A program made the translations under genes and the position numbers. A DNA stretch of 10,424 nucleotides from an uncultured Sphingobacteriales bacterium (GTDB lineage: Bacteria > Bacteroidota > Bacteroidia > Chitinophagales > Chitinophagaceae): the NCBI GenBank assembly GCA_946887085.1, contig CAMPKG010000093.1:1-10424 (forward strand), given 5' to 3'. Of the stretch, positions 8,401 through 10,424 are shown piece after piece (within the stretch, counting starts at the first letter, position 1; each line of letters opens with the position of its first letter). Below the pieces are notes generated by a model that saw nothing but the letters and a program-made list of their open reading frames with translations, was not told where the DNA came from and searched no databases.

Positions 8401-10050
8401 ATCATTCAGCGTGTGGCGGATTCGCTCGGGATATCACCCAACGATCACTGGGATTACGGTAATTCGTCGGATTCAGGACGTTTTCGCAGTTTTGTAAATA
8501 CCGGGATCAGTTTAAATGGCAACAGGTCTGTAAGCTTTGATACATATTTGACGATGTCTGGAAATCAAAATGATCTTACCGGCACGTTCAACTTGTCTGA
8601 GAACGATGTCGCCAATGATGAAGTAAGACTGGAATTTGATTATTTATTGCATGGACGTCCGAGGTTTGATGAGGGTAACGAAGTATGGATACGTGGCAAT
8701 GACCAGGAAAAATGGCAAAGCCTTTACAAATATTCGACTGGAAATATAGGTGAGGTAAGAAACACTGGAAGTGTATCAATAACTGACGCCCTGCAGAAAG
8801 CCTCGCAGAATTTTTCTTCCTCTTTCCAGGTTAAGATCGGTCAGCATGATAGTTCGCTTATAGCTGCAAGGAACTATGGATGCGGTTTGACCTTTGATGA
8901 TCTTAAAATTTATACAGTACAGAACGATCTCCAGTTAGTTTCAATCGTTGCGCCCGACGTAACTCTGTGCGGGGCGGGGTACGAGGTACCGCTGATCATC
9001 AGCGTCCGGAATGGTGTTAACCAGGGCCTTAATAATATTAAACTGAGCTACAGACTGGACGACGGACTAGTGGTTACAGAGACCCTCGCCGGTATCAATG
9101 GCAAAACCACAGTTCAGTATAGCTTTCAGCAAAAGCTTGACCTGTCAAAGTTGGGTGCGCATACGCTGAGCATATGGGTGGTTGCAGACGGAGATGATTA
9201 TAATTCTAACGACAGTATCAATAATTATAAGATCAACAATCAGCCGCTGGTAAAACAATTTCCTTATAAAGAGGATTTTGAAGCAGGAGCAGGAGGTTTT
9301 TATAGCGAAGGGCAAAATAATTCGTGGGAGTACGGCACTCCTGCAGCGCCAAAAATTAAAACAGCGGCAAGTGGCACCAAAGCATGGAAGACAAATCTTG
9401 ACGGAACATACAATAACCTGGAATGGTCTTACCTCTATACACCCTGCTTCGATCTGTCGGGAATGAAGAATCCTACGCTTCGCTTCCAGTCGGCAATGGA
9501 CATCGAGCACTGCGGTATCGTGCTCTGCGATGCCGGATACGTGGAATACAGCACAGACAGTATAGACTGGATAAGGCTGAAGGACATGAACCAGGGCATC
9601 AACTGGTATAACGATACCGGTTACCAGATATGGAGCAGCGAAGATTTTACGAGCTGGCATGAAGTGGTTTCTCCTTTACCCAGGGGCAATCACGTCATCC
9701 GATTGCGGTGGGTGATGAATACAGATCCCGGTGGCCAGTTTGAAGGTATGGCTATCGATGACGTTGAAGTATTCGATAGAAAACTTGCGCCGGTCAATAC
9801 GGTTGTCAGCATCAGTCCCAACCCTACAGCTGATGGCAGAATAAGAATAGTATGGGGTGCGGATGCAGGGACTGTCATGCAACTCACAATGACCGACCTG
9901 ATGGGTCGGGAAGTCTACCGGGCATCACTGACCGCACAGGAAGCGTATAACGAGTCCATCGTACAAACTCCACATTTCTATTCGGGCGTTTACATTATGA
10001 AACTGATTATCGGTGAGCGGGTTGCCGAATACAAGATCGTTTACCTGTAA
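5497..10050 (+). CDS. T9SS-secreted subtilisin-family (S8) serine peptidase, multidomain
   Basis: This 1517-residue protein should be a cell-surface or extracellular endopeptidase. A hydrophobic N-terminal segment (about residues 22-36) acts as signal peptide. A long propeptide (about 45-235) appears to contain two inhibitor-like halves. The S8 domain (about 245-520) shows Asp259 (GVGDN), His284 (NHGVH), oxyanion Asn377 (AAGN) and Ser456 (GGTSMACP), so the catalytic set is complete. Next come a Kp43-type jelly-roll (about 525-645), an Ig-like domain (about 650-742), a fibronectin-III-like domain (about 745-825), two CARDB-like plus jelly-roll/MAM-like pairs (about 838-1140 and 1143-1428), and a T9SS type A sorting domain (about 1438-1517: ISPNPTADGRI, LTMTDLMGREV, FYSGVYIMKL). 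ATG 5497 follows an in-frame stop at 5461; ATG 5503 is an equally possible start. No Shine-Dalgarno is visible. Substrate cannot be inferred. Names of accessory folds are pattern-based and less certain than the peptidase call. Confidence 0.94.
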   Translation: MTMYLIFTRNINALLIIHVGKCVLFFLVLFISLILKPGDIRSQELAKTNIYLKNTAVPMSSNARDRLSVYLSYPARQPTQVIVAFNSLPSEYQKQRLRASGLQIIQYLQPRAYTAVIYPEVNPGIFDIASIWGFVDVKSDWKIEEYLGEKLKTSKTIELNISVVENTQKEQILFIVSQAGGKLLPSPLEKLDIYKVSLPSNAVKQLASRYEVCYMSAAPENIPLNFESKTATKVNLGALPSASGGYGLTGNGITIGVGDNMSGITHVDLRDRVVNYAPTSYTNHGVHINGIVGGAAIVEPKGEGMAPAATLVDHLFSAVWEQTTEMYESHNMTLTNNSYAAVVGSCKYAGTYDNNSLALDKMALKHKNILHVFAAGNDGYLDCPPYPKGFATINGGYQPSKNIIVVTSTDKNYINAVDGSRGPVKDGRLKPEMTAVGVNVTSTTRTEEYLTSGGTSMACPEVTGALALMTERYKQMNNGAYPNADVLKTLMLNGTMDIGNPGPDYRYGFGFMNLYRSLQMMDNNRYFVNNIGNGGQQTSTIVVPPNTAELKVMLCWHDAPGNPLSATQLVNDLDLEVAEPSGPVHLPLVLDPAPEKMNNDALEGADHRNNCEQVVIKNPVPGSYTISVAGYNLPAGNQDYVVAYDFVPAGIALSYPTAHAQVKANDSLRTYWDASDNGNSFTLEYSIDNGSNWIMINNNIPAERRFYTWFVPGNINSGECKMRLSRNNTSEVFTTGNFAITVQPVVDLTPTQCPGYIRFNWTPIPNVTGYKIYRKVGPQMREVATTGTYNEFTFGGLAFDSLYYIAVAPIVNGLTGYRSKAIKRLPNNGNCEGDISDGDLMVERIANPVTGRKFTSTELSNNEAVTVVIRNLDDAPSNHYRVSYSINNGPWQSQVSNDPIPARTTRLIDLANVDFSAVGSYNIRVAVENLLMADNVPQNDSVITVVRQLRNDVIPLSAAFVDDFEDMPIIQRVADSLGISPNDHWDYGNSSDSGRFRSFVNTGISLNGNRSVSFDTYLTMSGNQNDLTGTFNLSENDVANDEVRLEFDYLLHGRPRFDEGNEVWIRGNDQEKWQSLYKYSTGNIGEVRNTGSVSITDALQKASQNFSSSFQVKIGQHDSSLIAARNYGCGLTFDDLKIYTVQNDLQLVSIVAPDVTLCGAGYEVPLIISVRNGVNQGLNNIKLSYRLDDGLVVTETLAGINGKTTVQYSFQQKLDLSKLGAHTLSIWVVADGDDYNSNDSINNYKINNQPLVKQFPYKEDFEAGAGGFYSEGQNNSWEYGTPAAPKIKTAASGTKAWKTNLDGTYNNLEWSYLYTPCFDLSGMKNPTLRFQSAMDIEHCGIVLCDAGYVEYSTDSIDWIRLKDMNQGINWYNDTGYQIWSSEDFTSWHEVVSPLPRGNHVIRLRWVMNTDPGGQFEGMAIDDVEVFDRKLAPVNTVVSISPNPTADGRIRIVWGADAGTVMQLTMTDLMGREVYRASLTAQEAYNESIVQTPHFYSGVYIMKLIIGERVAEYKIVYL

Positions 10051-10053
10051 CTC

Positions 10054-10424
10054 TTATCTGTTTAGCAGGATTTTCGCATAGAAAGATGGCTTGCGTAGTT
10101 GATCGCGCAGGTCCAGGTCTGTGAACATGCTACTGATGGTCTGGCTTAATGTTGGGCTTCTGTTAGCCTTGTTCACTACAAAATTGAACAGCCATGGGAA
10201 CCGGCATAAACGTTGGAGGGTTGTGCTTATTTTTAATTCATCACCAATACGCCGGTATAAAACATCATCATATGCCTCTTTCAGGAACGCAGCAGAGCAA
10301 TCATTGGCCTGTACCGCTTTTTCAATAGCAAAAGCAGCGAGCATGCCGCTGTATAGTGCGTTGCCGATACCTTCGCCGCTGAACGGGTCTATCAGGCTGG
10401 CAGCGTCACCGGTGAGTATGTAAT
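10054..10424 (-). CDS. FAD-dependent oxidoreductase, geranylgeranyl reductase family, C-terminal part
   Basis: The frame is open on the minus strand to the window edge (122 whole codons visible), so this is the 3' part of a longer gene, and the ATG at 10344 is internal. The visible protein begins with YILTGDAASLIDPFSGEGIG and continues NALYSG. This is the C-terminal FAD-binding GDAAxxxDPxxGEGI signature of the geranylgeranyl reductase/FAD monooxygenase superfamily, in which the Asp contacts the flavin ribityl chain. The rest is a helical C-terminal region ending AKILLNR. Such enzymes reduce isoprenoid double bonds or act on lipid-like or aromatic substrates; the substrate here is unknown. The gene converges on the S8 peptidase gene with three bases between the stop codons and no terminator of its own visible. 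Confidence 0.85.
   Translation of the reverse strand, partial: YILTGDAASLIDPFSGEGIGNALYSGMLAAFAIEKAVQANDCSAAFLKEAYDDVLYRRIGDELKISTTLQRLCRFPWLFNFVVNKANRSPTLSQTISSMFTDLDLRDQLRKPSFYAKILLNR

Noticed and set aside
9145..9660. A 171-codon minus-strand frame inside the peptidase gene.
   Set aside because: It is antisense to a well-supported coding region with T9SS and jelly-roll motifs, and its product shows no domain.

Overview
This is ordinary chromosomal DNA from a member of the Bacteroidota. The evidence is two secreted proteins with C-terminal type IX secretion (T9SS) sorting domains, a ribosomal protein S1 with a Bacteroidota-type charged tail, an RprX/RprY-like two-component pair, and start sites without clear Shine-Dalgarno sequences. 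A Chitinophagales- or Sphingobacteriales-like source is plausible, but that is inference from the look of the proteins only.

Layout from left to right. (1) Positions 1-1150 (+) hold the 3' part of rpsA, covering the last four S1 domains and the tail. A strong intrinsic terminator follows at 1171-1199. (2) A 214-base gap (1201-1414) carries CTTAAA-type repeats phased at 10 bp and leads into a sensor histidine kinase (1415-2965, +). The kinase gene overlaps an OmpR/PhoB-type response regulator gene (2962-3645, +) by four bases. A GC-rich hairpin at 3641-3672 closes this operon and also faces the next gene, which is convergent. (3) A gene on the minus strand (3690-5357) encodes a secreted protein built from tandem DUF4397-like units plus a T9SS sorting domain. 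(4) An AT-rich divergent intergenic region (5358-5496) separates it from a large plus-strand gene (5497-10050). That gene encodes a 1517-residue subtilisin-family (S8) peptidase with a signal peptide, a long propeptide, an intact Asp-His-Asn-Ser catalytic set, accessory beta-sandwich modules and a T9SS sorting domain. (5) The window ends in the C-terminal part of a geranylgeranyl-reductase-family FAD-dependent oxidoreductase on the minus strand (10054-10424). It converges with the peptidase gene, with only three bases between the stop codons.

The rpsA gene and the oxidoreductase are housekeeping or metabolic genes. The two-component system is a self-contained operon that senses something outside the cytoplasm. 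The two T9SS cargo genes are divergent neighbours and could share control, possibly by the adjacent regulator, but nothing in the sequence proves this. I found no mobile element, CRISPR array, tRNA, rRNA or defence module, and no clearly new biological system. The points most worth checking are the phased repeats before the kinase gene, the A-B-A-B build of the DUF4397 protein, and the duplicated module pairs and unusual catalytic Asp context of the peptidase.
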